Shown here: one piece after another, positions 24,501 to 34,991 of the stretch
How the letters are laid out: the number at the start of each line of letters is the position of its first letter
Position numbering within the stretch: position 1 is the stretch's first letter
NCBI RefSeq assembly: GCF_029168945.1
Contig: NC_083603.1
Span: 2,108,001 to 2,172,000, forward strand
Origin: Cannabis sativa
Taxonomy: Eukaryota; Streptophyta; Magnoliopsida; Rosales; Cannabaceae
Direction: 5' to 3'
Length of the DNA: 64,000 bases
Notes under the pieces: model-generated
Database searches by the model: none
Told to the model about the DNA's origin: nothing
The model's input: the letters and a program-made list of their open reading frames with translations, nothing else
Position numbers and translations under genes: made by a program

Positions 24501-25337
24501 TTCCCTATAATTGCATGGAATTTCATAAATTTAACAAATCTCAAATTGGGTTGCTATGGAATTGTAATTTTAGGAGCTCATCGATTAATGATAAAAGTAG
24601 AGCTGTGTCATTTGGGTTATGTAGCTGCTATGACTTGCATCGTGGGTTGCCTTGTAAAGATGAGATTAAACCACTGAATGGAGATAAACAATCACATTAA
24701 GGGAAAAAGAAAAACGGCAGAATGAGAAGGAGATTTTCATTGAGATTAAAACCGAGATTACGGGTATTATCTATTAGAATGAAAAGAGTTTCAATTGAGA
24801 GAGACAAAGTGGAATAAAGTCAAGACTTATGTGTGAAAGCACATAAGAAGAGTATTGCTTTCTGGTTCTGTATCTGCTTTTGAATCTAACAGCATTGCCA
24901 TCTCAACAATAGTTCCATTAGCCATATTCGAAACAGGTCTGTACGAAGGTTCTGATCGAAGAGCGGTCTCGTCGAATACATCACAATAGATAATCAATTT
25001 CAAAGAGTTTGCCCCTAATATGAATTCCCACTCTTTTCATTTCCCCTAAAAAACATCCCTTTTCACAAATCATTCCAACAATTGGTTTCACAAACAAAAC
25101 TTGAAAGGAAAATCATAAACCAAATCGCAGTAAATTAACAAACACATCAATAGAAAATGTTTCATTGACCCTAATTTGTACATTATTCTCACAAATTAAA
25201 CCAACCTCAGAATCGGTGAAAATAGGGGAAAGTAGAGCTTTCTGAGGGTTCGATCTACTGGCAGTGGCGAGTGATTCTGAACTGACCAGCTTAGATGCGA
25301 GTGGGATAGTCGATCTCATACGACCTGCGAACGCCAT
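21579..25337 (-). CDS. Mitochondrial ATP synthase subunit O (OSCP / delta), six exons
   Basis: Exons (minus strand): 25337-25206, 24127-24077, 23545-23302, 22661-22549, 21886-21800 and 21707-21579, giving 251 aa. OSCP links the F1 head to the peripheral stalk of the mitochondrial ATP synthase. The first 44 residues (MAFAGRMRSTIPLASKLVSS...) are basic and Ser-rich, a mitochondrial presequence. The mature protein has VPLALFGGCGNYASALYVAA near residue 62, then a long helical region (VESELNDIVEATKQSPVFSQ), AKKFEELTMAHRGEVRAIVT (about 159-178), PIPPEEEKELKAALQDIIGH, and the OSCP signature IDTSILGGLVVEFDRKVFDM at the C-terminus (about 210-229). Length fits the family. All introns are GT-AG and the frame is intact. 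A cluster of GTCGTTT motifs lies upstream. Confidence 0.93.
24822..24995 (-). pseudogene. Coding-like fragment inside OSCP intron 1
   Basis: On the minus strand there is an open stretch of about 57 codons (KLIIYCDVFDETALRSEPSY through TIVEMAMLLDSKADTEPESN) ending at a TAA. Its amino-acid composition looks protein-like, unlike the surrounding AT-rich intron. I do not recognise the family. It may be a retroposed gene piece, an unrecognised exon, or chance. Confidence 0.25.
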
Positions 25338-25461
25338 TACGTCAGAACAAGAACCCTAATTTTTTCTTTTCTCTTTGAGTTTCTTCGTAGCCAAACAAAA
25401 CTCGACGAGAATTGAGAGCACTATATATTGGACTTTACAGAGCTGGGAAAGGGAATGTAGT

Positions 25462-25653
25462 AAACGACATGTCGTTTTTTATGTGATGACCTTACATTGC
25501 TGTCGTTTCCTGAGAACTTATATTTTATTAAACGACTTGTCGTTTACAAAACTTGTTGTCGTTTTACGGTTTTGATATTAATTGTGTCGTTTTATTGGTA
25601 GGTCCCGTGATATAGGAATAGGCACTAGGGAGACCGCTATAATGGTGTCGTTT
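25462..25653. promoter_or_regulatory. GTCGTTT motif cluster upstream of OSCP gene
   Basis: Eight half-sites GTCGTTT/AAACGAC lie within 192 bp. Two form palindromes, AAACGACATGTCGTTT (25462-25477) and AAACGACTTGTCGTTT (25530-25545). Further single sites are at 25502, 25558, 25586 and 25647. They lie 125-316 bp upstream of the OSCP start codon. A role as a protein-binding array is inferred from repetition and position only. Confidence 0.55.
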
Positions 25654-25958
25654 TATGGTTTCTGTTCTATTTTTTAAAATGGTAAAAATATGAGTTGAGT
25701 TTAATTTTCGATAATTTTTTTTTAATATAAAATGGACCTTATATTTTTTATCCATTGAATTTTATGTATTTCATGTATATTTATTGGTTTAATTCGTATT
25801 TATTCAATATTTTAAATCTAGTATTTATTAGATCAGATTGGATCTATCCAGTATTTTAGATCTAGTATTTATTGAATTGGATCCATCAAATCCAAGAAAA
25901 AAAGAAGTAAAATTTTAATGCTAATTTTCATATATACATATATTCTTTTACGTATAAG

Positions 25959-26370
25959 CAGGGGCAGACTCACATAGAGACGAGGTGGGGCAGTCGCCCA
26001 CTCTGAAAAAAAAAAAAACGGAAAAAAAATATATATGTATTTATAAATAAAAGTGATATTTATAAACATAAAATAAGCTTAGGTATAATGGTAAAGCATG
26101 AGGTCATGAGTTCTAATATTAATGAAAACATGTTTATTTTAGTATTTTTATTTTACTTTTTGAACATCTACCAATAATACTTATATTTAATGTCTTAATT
26201 ATTGAATTCAATATTTTTATTCTTACTTTTTTTTACTTTATACTATATTTAATACTAAAATATAATTTTGCATTAATTTTTAACATGTTATGCAATGTAA
26301 AAAAAAAACGCACCCCTCACTTATAAAAAAAAAAGTGTCACCCCCAACTTAAATCCTGAGTCCGCCACTG
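25959..26370. mobile_element. Non-autonomous hAT-like element with perfect 8-bp TSD
   Basis: Terminal repeats CAGGGGCAGACTC and GAGTCCGCCACTG enclose 412 bp. The flanks are the identical 8-mers CGTATAAG (25951-25958 and 26371-26378). It has A-runs near both ends and no coding capacity. The terminal sequence and target length point to hAT. Confidence 0.87.
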
Positions 26371-26616
26371 CGTATAAGAACATAAAATTTAATTACTCAT
26401 TCAAACTAAATGAAAATATTATGAATAATTACTTAAAACACCTTATATATTTGTACAATTTTTTTAAATTATCTCAAAATATTAATTAGTTCGATTAGAT
26501 ATTAAATGTATTGGATTTTTAAATAACATTCAATCCAATCTAAATTGGATATTTAACATTCGATCTAAATTGAGTACTTAAAAATAACATCTAATCTAAT
26601 CTGGTCGATTATAATT

Positions 26617-26783
26617 GAGCATTGCTATAAGGCACGAGTGGTATTTAGCACCTTTTCGACATGTCACGTTACAATTGGTTAGCGATACTCCCTAAAAATT
26701 ATTATATTAAATTATATGAATCCAATACTTAGTTGGACCATACTAACGGTGCTAGTCACCAGTTGTACCCTTTAGCATTTCTC
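26617..26783. mobile_element. MULE-type MITE with 9-bp TSD
   Basis: It begins GAGCATTGCTATAAGGCACG and ends CTTTAGCATTTCTC. It is flanked by a perfect 9-bp duplication ATTATAATT (26608-26616, 26784-26792). It is the same family as 2737-2918. Confidence 0.8.
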
Positions 26784-27041
26784 ATTATAATTGGATCCAC
26801 ATTAAATTTGATCAATTTATGCTAATTTGAAGGTCATAACCCAAGGCAAACCCACCAACCAGTAATGCCCACATCTAACCTCATTCCTTCCTTCCATTTC
26901 TCTCTCTCTCTCGATTCTTGTTCATTCGAGAACCCCTTTTCCTTTCTCTTCTTCTCTTCCTAAACAAAACCCCCTTTTCCTTTCTCTCTCTCTCTCATGA
27001 TCTCATAATCTTCAATTCATCTCTGAACAAAGAACAAAACC

Positions 27042-27254
27042 ATGTTACAGTTCTTTTTCACAGCAGCTTTCTCTGCAATCCCTTTGACTCTCTACATCCC
27101 TCCCCCAAGAAACCTCAACCTCTTCGTTGAAACCATGGAAGATGCTCTCAGAGAGTCCAGACCTTACACTGATAGACTCTTCCCTAGAGCTCGCCGTGTA
27201 TGGTCATGGATCTTATCTTGGGTTCTCTGTGGACCAAGAAGAAGAACAAGGTAG
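27042..27254 (+). CDS. Conserved-looking small protein, 70 aa, hydrophobic N-terminus
   Basis: A single open frame gives 70 residues. Residues 1-20 (MLQFFFTAAFSAIPLTLYIP) are hydrophobic and could be a membrane anchor. They are followed by a Pro pair, an amphipathic stretch (NLNLFVETMEDALRESRPYT) and a basic, Trp-containing C-terminus (RARRVWSWILSW, then PRRRTR). The composition is unlike the random frames around it, and it sits after a CT-rich leader typical of plant 5' UTRs. I recall small plant proteins of this type with no assigned function, but cannot name one. The stop codon overlaps a possible splice donor (AAG|GTAGAA), so a further exon is possible. Confidence 0.65.
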   Translation: MLQFFFTAAFSAIPLTLYIPPPRNLNLFVETMEDALRESRPYTDRLFPRARRVWSWILSWVLCGPRRRTR

Positions 27255-28510
27255 AAAAAACACACACAACAGAATTTTCAATTTCAAATCATTACCCTTT
27301 TGTATATACAACTCAAGTTTCAGTTTTTTTTGGGTTAATTTTGTTATTATTGATAATAATAATAATAATGGTGTGTGTGGACTATGATGGAGTTTTCTTC
27401 TTGTGTCGGCAGCTGTTTGTTTTTTTTTCTTTCTTTTTATTTTGTTAATGTAAAATTTGCCCCCATATGAATGAGCAATACTTATAATCTGGTTTGTGTA
27501 AAGTTGGAAACTTTAGTTTGTTTTTCTGTGTTTTATTATTTATCAAATCATGAGATGTTTGAAATTGAAACAAAGTAAAGATTAAGAACTAATGTACTTT
27601 ACTTATGAAGGTTACATTTTTAGCATTTTTTTTGTACTTTGATGAATGAAAATCTCCAACATTGAACTTAGTAAAAGCTTAGCTGTTTTGGTGTATTTAT
27701 CTGGTTTAGTTTTCCCAGATTTGGATTTTTTTTCATATGTATTATTTGTTGCTTCTTAAGCTATCCTTCTCTTTTCTAATAAAATAATGATATTTATGAT
27801 ATGCAGTTGATAGTTGATTTTAACTTTATCTGAAATGGAGATATTGATATATAAAGGATGAGACAAAAGGGTGATGATATCATTACATAAGTCTCTCTCT
27901 CTCTATAGATATTGTAGTAGTTAAGTACAGATGTTTTCACAATGAAGGTCTTTAGAAATAGAATAACTCAAAAATCATCTGTTGTGAATTTACAGTTTTG
28001 ATTTTACAAACTAAAACTTGCTCTGTAAAGTTATGATTTTTAAGTTATATAAATGTCAATTGTTGTAAAAAGGACTGAAGAAAGTAGCAAAAGAAAACAG
28101 ACTTTATTTTGTAGAACCAAATTTTGAGCTGTAAAGTTTTGATTTTTATTGCCAATACAGATTATATAAGCAAAAAGTTCAACTCTTTATGATAATTTTT
28201 CTGACTTCATCACTTTTATGGTTGAAATTGGCATTAATGTTCAACTTGTGACCCCTTATGGTTGAAAACAACAACCAAACTCACAGTTGGAATGGAGAGA
28301 TAAGAATTAAGAACCAAAATAAAAAAGAATACATTTTTATTCATAGATAATGAATTTTTAGTTACAATTTTTATCAACAACAAGAAGAATAATGAATGAA
28401 TGAATGAAAAAAAAAAAAGTAAAGGGGTAGATAAAATTATTAAGAAATAAATAAAGGAATGGATTTTTGTAATTGTAAAATGATGATATATGATCATGTA
28501 AGGTAATTTT
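27255..28510. other. Intergenic; 3' UTR of small-protein gene and 3' UTR of minus-strand gene
   Basis: No coding sequence is visible. The left part is the probable 3' UTR of the 70-aa protein gene; the right edge is that of the gene ending at 28511. The sequence is T-rich with a (CT)n tract at about 27893-27905. Confidence 0.5.
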
Positions 28511-30809
28511 CTAAGCACTGTAGGTGGATAGTGTGCAAGGCTTCAGAAACCAAAATACATCCAAAGTCTTTGCTTCTTTAGGATCAACAATAGAAGAAGC
28601 TCTTTTGTTTTTCTCTATGGACTCTTCCTTTGCTACTAATAATTGCTTATTCTGCTCTTGAAGGATTCCTCTCTCCTATAAGTTTATGAAACAGATAATA
28701 AAGAATAATCAGCTAAACCATAGACAATATATATCAATGAAAATTTGATATTAGTAAGAAAAAGATCACATACCATGAGCTTGGATTTGGGAAGCTTTGA
28801 AGGGGTCGGAGTGGTGGTTGGAGTACTCTTTCCGAGGACGCCTCCACCCCTGGTGGCGGAAAAGCATTGAGGAGATGGAGGATTTGTTCGGATTTGCAAC
28901 AAATTATCGTTGCCTTTGCGATTTACATTCTCTAAGACCAAGTTCATAGTCTTGGATAAAGGAGTGTTCTCTGTCTCATCATTTCTTCTGCACAAAATAC
29001 AGTTATGAAACTTTAGTCTAAAGCCTTTTATTTTCAGTAGTACACATTTAATCTATACTACATTACAGTCTAGAGTTCCACAATCAGGGTTTTCGAAACT
29101 GGGCTCTATGCTTAACCCTACAATATAGAATAGAACCTCAGACTTTGTGGGAGAAAACCAGATCTAGACCATTTGAGCTACTCCTCTAATTCGTTTAGTC
29201 TAGTTACAGTCTTAACCGAAATTCCATTTAGCACAAAGGAGCTAATGAACACTAATTTCATTTGAAAATAGGTTTTCTGGTTAACCCTGCAATATGACTT
29301 TAAGGGAGAAAACCGCATCCAAACCATTCGAGTTACTCCTCTCATTCATCTAGTCTAGTTACAGTCTTAAACCAAAATTCCATTATGCACAAAGGAGCTA
29401 ATGAATCAACTGTGCATACACTTAGCTTTACAGCATGAAGTAAAACATAACTAGATAATGCGAAGAAGCTTGAAGGTATCGAATCATGCATAATATGAAG
29501 TAAACTAACTAGGTGTAAGTATTTTTTTTAGCTCAAAAGATAGAAAGGTGGACTTACTTTTTTCTTCTTGGCTTCTCCTTGAGAATGCCCCTCTCCATCT
29601 CTTGAGGCTTCTCTTTGAGAATGCATCTCTCCATCTCTTGAGGATTCTCTTTAACTCCATCAAGCAATGGCTTCCTCTCCTTCCCTTTCCAATCCAACTC
29701 ACCCAACACCTCACCTTTAATCTTTCCATCCATCACCACATTTTCCTTCACACTCTCTTCTCTCTCCTTTGTTCTTGTTGCCATTCTCTTCAACTCATTA
29801 CAAAACTCAGTAATCTGATTTAGAATATCCCGCCCTGCAAACAAGTTCCTCGCAGAAAGTGTGCTTTTCAGCCTCGGTGGCAGCACCTCATTATTGTTCT
29901 TCTGCTGCAATGGAGCTTCTACTACAGCTTCTTTCTTTTCAGTGCTTGATTTGAAAGCCGATTTGATGATCTTAGCATGGTTGTTATTGCTGTTGTTTAA
30001 AGGAGTCGAAAAATTTGGATTATGATTTTCACTGTCATCATTGAATTTCGAGTTACCAATTGGTGTAATCCAAGCTTGATGAGCTACACCTCTTCTCTTC
30101 AACTTGGCCTCTCTGTTGAATAGTAACCCAAATTAGAAAGTTGGTATAGTTACTATAAAAGAAAGAGAAATAAGGTCAATTCAATTATGCTTCTAAAGTA
30201 CCTTTGACTTCTATCACCAAGTAGAGATATTTGAGAAACACCAGCTGGGCTTGCAAGCTTCAGCAATGAAACAATTTAAACCAAAATTTCAGACTAGTAA
30301 GGAGTATAGACTTTGTTGAATTTCATTCAACTCACAAAGAAAACCAATCTATTGATCTAAATTAACTTAAGCCCACAAAATTAAACTCAAAACACAAAAT
30401 GGGACTTTTCCCAAATGAGAAAAAAATCCATAATAAGATAAGATCTTGATCTTCTTGATAAAAGAAAACAAAGATAACCCAGAAAAGCCAAAGCAAAAAA
30501 CAAACCTTAAAAGGAGTAGATTTGAGAAAATCTTCAGCTGTCTTTGGGTGATTGCAACCTGTAAGTAAGTAACTCAAGAGAAATTAAAAATCAAAACTTT
30601 GGGAATGATTTCCAGTTGTGTAAAGAAAAGATTGAGCTGGGTTTTCGAGAAATGTTACCAGGTCTGCAAAACCAAGACTCATCATCATCCACAGGGTGGT
30701 CGTTTGGGGACAAGAAATCGAACCATTTTGGTGCGTTAATGTGCTCGTATAACACATCTTCTACAAACTTTGACTCAATGTTTTTCCAGTCAATCTTTGC
30801 TGGTTCCAT
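28511..30809 (-). CDS. Plant-specific protein of unknown function, probably mitotic (six exons)
   Basis: Exons (minus strand): 30809-30659, 30558-30506, 30257-30202, 30112-29558, 28987-28774 and 28675-28511, giving about 397 aa. The N-terminus is the most conserved-looking part: AKIDWKNIESKFVEDVLYEH, INAPKWFDFLSPNDHPVDDD, SWFCRP, then CNHPKTAEDFLKSTPFK (about residues 52-68). The rest is hydrophilic, Lys/Asn/Ser-rich and probably disordered. It includes a near-duplicated NPQEMERCILKEKPQEMERG stretch and a Pro/Thr-rich segment before KLPKSKLM. I recognise the N-terminal pattern as a plant family but cannot name its function. Three MSA-like AACGG motifs 125-213 bp upstream suggest G2/M expression. 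Intron 4 contains an internal duplication. Confidence 0.8.
29088..29407. repeat. Imperfect direct duplication in intron 4
   Basis: Copy A (29088-29250) and copy B (29271-29407) share GGTTTTC, GGGAGAAAACC, TAGTCTAGTTACAGTCTTAA and GCACAAAGGAGCTAATGAA in the same order. Copy B is shorter and diverged. The origin is unknown; it may be an old tandem duplication of a small transposon. Confidence 0.65.
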
Positions 30810-30933
30810 TTACAGAGAGAGAAAGAGAGTGAGAGATTGAGCTAGAAAGAGAGAAAGAGAGAGAGAGAGATTATGGGTTTTGGTTTGGAGGGAAGAAGGA
30901 AGAAGAAGATGATGATGAAGATGAAGATGAAGA

Positions 30934-31022
30934 TGTAACGGTTACTAGAGTGAGTGAGAGGTGGCCGTTGATTTACTTTACTAATTACTACCAATTCTTT
31001 CTGACCGTTGGGAAATGCCACA
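30934..31022 (-). promoter_or_regulatory. Cluster of MSA (mitosis-specific activator) elements
   Basis: Relative to the YCYAACGGYYA consensus bound by three-repeat MYB factors, CCCAACGGTCA (complement of 31012-31022) is a perfect match on the gene's strand. TGTAACGGTTA (30934-30944, plus strand) has one mismatch. ATCAACGGCCA (complement of 30962-30972) keeps the AACGG core. All lie 125-213 bp upstream of the start codon at 30809. Confidence 0.7.
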
Positions 31023-31067
31023 ATTCTTTATTATTATTATTTGTTTTTTTAATTATTTATTTATTAT

Positions 31068-31759
31068 TATTAAATTTAAGTGGGGACTTCTTTAAGTGAA
31101 TCCAAGGAGAGAGAAAGGTTCTCTACAAAAAGGAGCACCTTAACTATTGTATGTATTATAGAGATTTATTTGTCTACTTCAAAAAGTCAAATGAATTCAA
31201 TGAACCTTTTTTTTTTAACTCGATCTCTCTTTTAATTGATCTAGCTAAATATTTTGTTGAATTTTATTTTTGATACTATTAATAATTATATAAAAAAATT
31301 AAAATTATATTAATAATTTTATTTAACTACAACGTACATAATTATAAAAAAAATTAAACTAAAAATTCTCTTAAATACCGAAAAAAATAAGAGTATCTAC
31401 TAAAACATTTCCTGTGTAATACAAGATTATCTTTTTTATTAGAGTATTGCTATAGGTCATCAAGGTCTCTAACACTACTATGAGACCACAACATATAATT
31501 AGATTATTAATTCTTTATAATATTTATTACATTAAAATAAATAAAATTTAATATTAAATTACATTAATCATATTACACACAATACCCTTTACCATGTCTC
31601 TTTTTATTATTATTAAATTTAAGTGGGAGCTTCTTTAATTGGATCCAAGGAGAGAGAAAGATTCTCTAAAAAAAGGAGCACCTTAACTATTGTGTACTAT
31701 ATAGATTATTTGTTTGTGTACTTCAAAAAGTCAAATGAATTCAATGAAGCCTTTTTTTT
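31068..31759. repeat. Spaced direct duplication of about 150 bp
   Basis: Segments 31068-31215 and 31611-31759 are about 90% alike by eye (TAAATTTAAGTGGG, AAAAGGAGCACCTTAACTAT, TTCAAAAAGTCAAATGAATT). They flank an AT-rich stretch with a degraded MITE-like piece (about 31440-31600). Neither copy is coding. Confidence 0.75.
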
Positions 31760-32302
31760 CACTATCCCCTTACTAATGATTTTGACAATTTTTGCTTTTG
31801 GATTTTGCATGGCTCTAAATGAGTGATAATTACTAATTAGGGGTCTTATGATTTGGTGGTTTCTTAATTAAAAATCATTTCTTTTTCAGAAAAAAAAAAA
31901 CAAAAAGCTTTGATTTCTCCATTTCATCATTAAATCAACTATTGAATCCGTACAAATGACTTGACACAACTTATCATGAAATTTCAGATTTGGCTATATA
32001 TAATTAAAAAAAAAAAGTCAAATATGAATGCTCATAAAGTTGCTATTTTTTGGTCATATTATGAAGCTCATAATCATCATCAACAACAGAGAAGTTAGAG
32101 TGAAAAGGAATTTGTAATTAAACATCAATTGTACTAAGAAAAAGAAAAAAGAAGACAAGAGACTATCTACCCTTAATTCATTACCTAGCCCTGTATCATG
32201 TATACAAAGATTTAAGAAAAAGAAAAAAGACTAAAACTTTTAAAAAGAAAAATTGAGTTTTCTTCTTCCTCTTTTTCGGTTATAAATTGAAGCTTTCGCC
32301 CC
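31760..32302. other. Intergenic; 3' UTR side of BIG BROTHER-like gene
   Basis: AT-rich DNA with no gene. The right part (about 32200-32302) is probably the 3' UTR of the minus-strand RING gene. Confidence 0.5.
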
Positions 32303-34991
32303 TCAACTTAGCTCGTCGCCAAATACCTCCATGTTACAAACCGGGCATACCTAAACAGATTCGAGCTAAAGTAAGAATTTTTCGAGAATTTTATAAAGTA
32401 AAATGGTGAAGATTATAAAGGATTGAGATAAAGTTTGAACCTTGTTAATGCTGAGCCATTTGCTAATGCATTCACTATGATATAAATGTTTGCATGGTAA
32501 TTTCATTAGCTTATCTCCTCTTTTGTACCTCATTTGGCAAATCACACACCTGTTCCCCAAAAATTATCAATTTTTCGATCGATACCAGAAAACAAACAAT
32601 CGAGCAAATTACAATTTTACCTTTCCCCGGATTTTTTTCTTGAGAAAAAACTTCCAAACTTATACTTGGATGTCGGAAGCAAGTTGATCAGATCATCGGA
32701 AAGTCCTCGACTTTGAGTACCAACTGTTTCACCCAAGTCTAGTAATTCCTAAACAAAGGCATGATTATAACAACAATGAACATTAAAAGAGCTTTCTTTA
32801 AAGATTGATACTTTAGCTCAAATTGCATTACTTTTGAATAGTAACAAAGAAAGATAGATAGGACAATAGAACTGTCAGTAATGGTTTGACAACTTTACTA
32901 TGTTTGTGAATAGGATTTATAATTTTATACACAAATGTAGTATACCTCGTAGGTCATGTTGTCAGGATCTATGCCATCTTGCCACACAGTCTGCAACAAG
33001 ACATGAAGAGAAAAAGGCCTTATAAATAGGTCTTGTCTTGTACAGATTTTTCCTTTTTATTATGTGTGTCAACTAAACAAAAAGACAGACAAGAAATCCC
33101 ACGTGGGTGTGCAGAAGCCAAGAGATTCATACCTGGGAAGAGCTGGTATTACTGTTCTGTTGATTTGGGATATCTACAAAAAGCACAACAATAATTTTAC
33201 TATTACAAATTTACTCTGAATTAGCATTAATAAACATAACGAGAAAGTGAGGTAATCGCTACTGGTGCAATTCAATATTGGGATAGGGATGTCACTTTAT
33301 AAGTGTTGCCTAATAGCAATGCTCGAGTTAAATGAATTGTAGGTGCTCGAAAAGGACTCGAAATCTCGTACATTGTTGGAACATAAAGTTCATGAAGTGC
33401 ATAGTGAGTGAGAAGCATTTAGGAATAGATAGACTAACTTTCTTCAAGTGTGGCATGAACCGGTGCTGCATCCGCATCTCCTGATGACGATCCATCCTCG
33501 AAATGTTGTACTGAGTGATCTGTGGTTGGAATTTCCTCTGTGGTCATCATAGAAGGGTATTCCCAAGCTCTCCTGTTCATATCCATTCTTGGCAAATGAT
33601 CATTTACCTCATAATGACCATAGTAAGAAGTAGAAGTAGTAGTTTCTGTCCCAGAGAATCCAAATTTGTATGGATTCATGTTCATTGACCAGTATAAACT
33701 TTCCTGGATAAACACACAGCAGATTCAAAGTGTAACATTTTCATTATAATATATCAAATGAACATTATTCAGTTTCACTACTACACACCAAAACAAAATC
33801 CCATTATCAAAATGCAATTCCATTATCTATTACTATTACACCCCACTCACTCACACATATACCTTCCCGACATACTAAGGATAGGATTAGATCAGTTTTT
33901 AATTGAATTTTGACAATATCATCTAATAACCGATCAAATCCAATTAAAATCTTATTTTAATTAGTTCAGCGTAATTTGAGTGGTATCTCAATCTATACGA
34001 AATAGAATTCTAGCTCTTTCAGAGTAGTATCTCACTAAGGAGGCCTTCTTCGCCTTCCACCTAAGCTTCGCAGGAAAAGTCCAAAGCCAATCCTAGGGAA
34101 CAGTGAAGCTTCATAGGGTCTTTTTGTCCAAGTGCAGGTAGTTTGTATCTTCACAGACATGTCTATTTCACTGAGCCTCTCTCCAAGACCGTGCCTAGAT
34201 CGTTACGCCTTTCGTGCAGGTCAGAACTTACCCGACAAGAAATTTGGATAATGGGAGGTCACGAGATAATTTAAAACGAGTGCTCACCATGCTAAGACAA
34301 TGAATTCGATCAACAAAGCTTAAGGGTCTATTTCTTAGTCAAATATCTCTACATATGAAAGAAGACACAAACTTGTTTTACATAACAAACTAATGATTAA
34401 TGACAAGGACAAATACACATTTATTTAACAACAAGCTACATCAAAACCTCACCAAAAAACAAAGAACAAAACTTTAACAAAGGTTGGTCTTTTCTTGGTA
34501 CAATTAGTACAAGGTATTTAATCATTAAATATTAGTTAAAGAAAAAAAGGAAGATAATAAATTTAGTTGTACTACAGACACAGAACTATTCCAAACAGTA
34601 CTGGTCACAAAAGAGAAACAAACAATTTAAATATATTATACAAACAAACCATACTAAATTACAAAAGACAAAAATCAATATGTGTCAGTACAACAACCCA
34701 TGTCCAAAGCATTGATTACTAATACCACCACCATCAAAACACCTCACTTAATCTCTATTACACTGCCCCCAAAAGCATGACAAGCAACCATACATAACCA
34801 CAAACCAAACCCCATTATATATATGTGTGTATATAATATATACATACCTGATCATGGACAGAGGGAGGATGAGGATAAGTGAGTGGAGGGACATGTGTGA
34901 GGCCTTCAAAGAAATCCATGAAGCTTTCAGTAGCTGTGTAAGGAAAGCCAGTGTCTATGTAATGCACTTCCATTTGTCTATCCTCGTTCAT
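32303..34991 (-). CDS. BB: RING-H2 E3 ubiquitin ligase, BIG BROTHER-like (seven exons)
   Basis: Exons (minus strand): 34991-34848, 33703-33439, 33173-33133, 32990-32946, 32748-32621, 32549-32441 and 32350-32303, giving 259 aa. The N-terminus HYIDTGFPYTATESFMDFF, the segment ESLYWSMNMNPYKFGFSG and the linker TVWQDGIDPDNMTYEELLDL all match the layout of the E3 ligase BIG BROTHER (BB/EOD1), which limits organ size by ubiquitinating growth regulators. Further conserved parts are LPTSKYKFGSFFSRKKSGER and a C-terminal RING-H2 domain (about residues 209-249) with CVIC, CKHLYHSEC and CPVC ligands. The last ligands are split off into exon 7 (VCPVCNMEVFGDELS). The length is close to the family's. Every splice junction is GT-AG and in frame. 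Intron 1 carries a plastid rRNA fragment; intron 2 has a MITE remnant. Confidence 0.92.
33258..33322. repeat. MULE-MITE remnant in intron 2 of the BB-like gene
   Basis: TCGCTACTGGTGC at the left and TGCCTAATAGCAATGCTCGA at the right match the ends of the GAGCATTGCTATTAGG family. The centre is lost or diverged. Confidence 0.5.
34003..34245 (-). pseudogene. Nuclear plastid-DNA insert: fragment of plastid 23S rRNA
   Basis: Read on the minus strand, this segment follows domains IV-V of plastid-type 23S rRNA. Landmarks in order are CTTGTCGGGTAAGTTC, GCACGAAAGGCGTAACGATC, GTGAAATAGACATGTCTGTG, AAGACCCTATGAAGCTTCAC, TTTTCCTGCG, AGCTTAGGTGGAAGGCGAAG and AGAGCTAGAATTCT. Compared with the rRNA as I remember it, most changes are C-to-T or G-to-A (for example GACCTGCACG for GACCCGCACG). 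One GC-rich hairpin of about 20 nt after AGGCCTCCTT is deleted. It lies in intron 1 of the BB-like gene and is a non-functional organelle-derived fragment. Confidence 0.88.

Larger units (their letters stand above)
25654..27041. other. Intergenic region with two delimited transposons
   Basis: Besides the hAT-like element and the MULE MITE listed separately, there are diffuse repeats with ATTGGATC motifs (25800-25890, 26490-26610). The right end (about 26880-27041) is CT-rich and probably the 5' leader of the small-protein gene. Confidence 0.5.

Noticed and set aside
24467..24700. Two overlapping open frames on the plus strand in OSCP intron 1
   Set aside because: I considered a zinc-knuckle or organelle gene, but the motif spacing does not fit and there is no start context or splice support.
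34003..34245. Functional rRNA gene
   Set aside because: It is only a fragment, has base changes and a deletion, and lies inside an intron.
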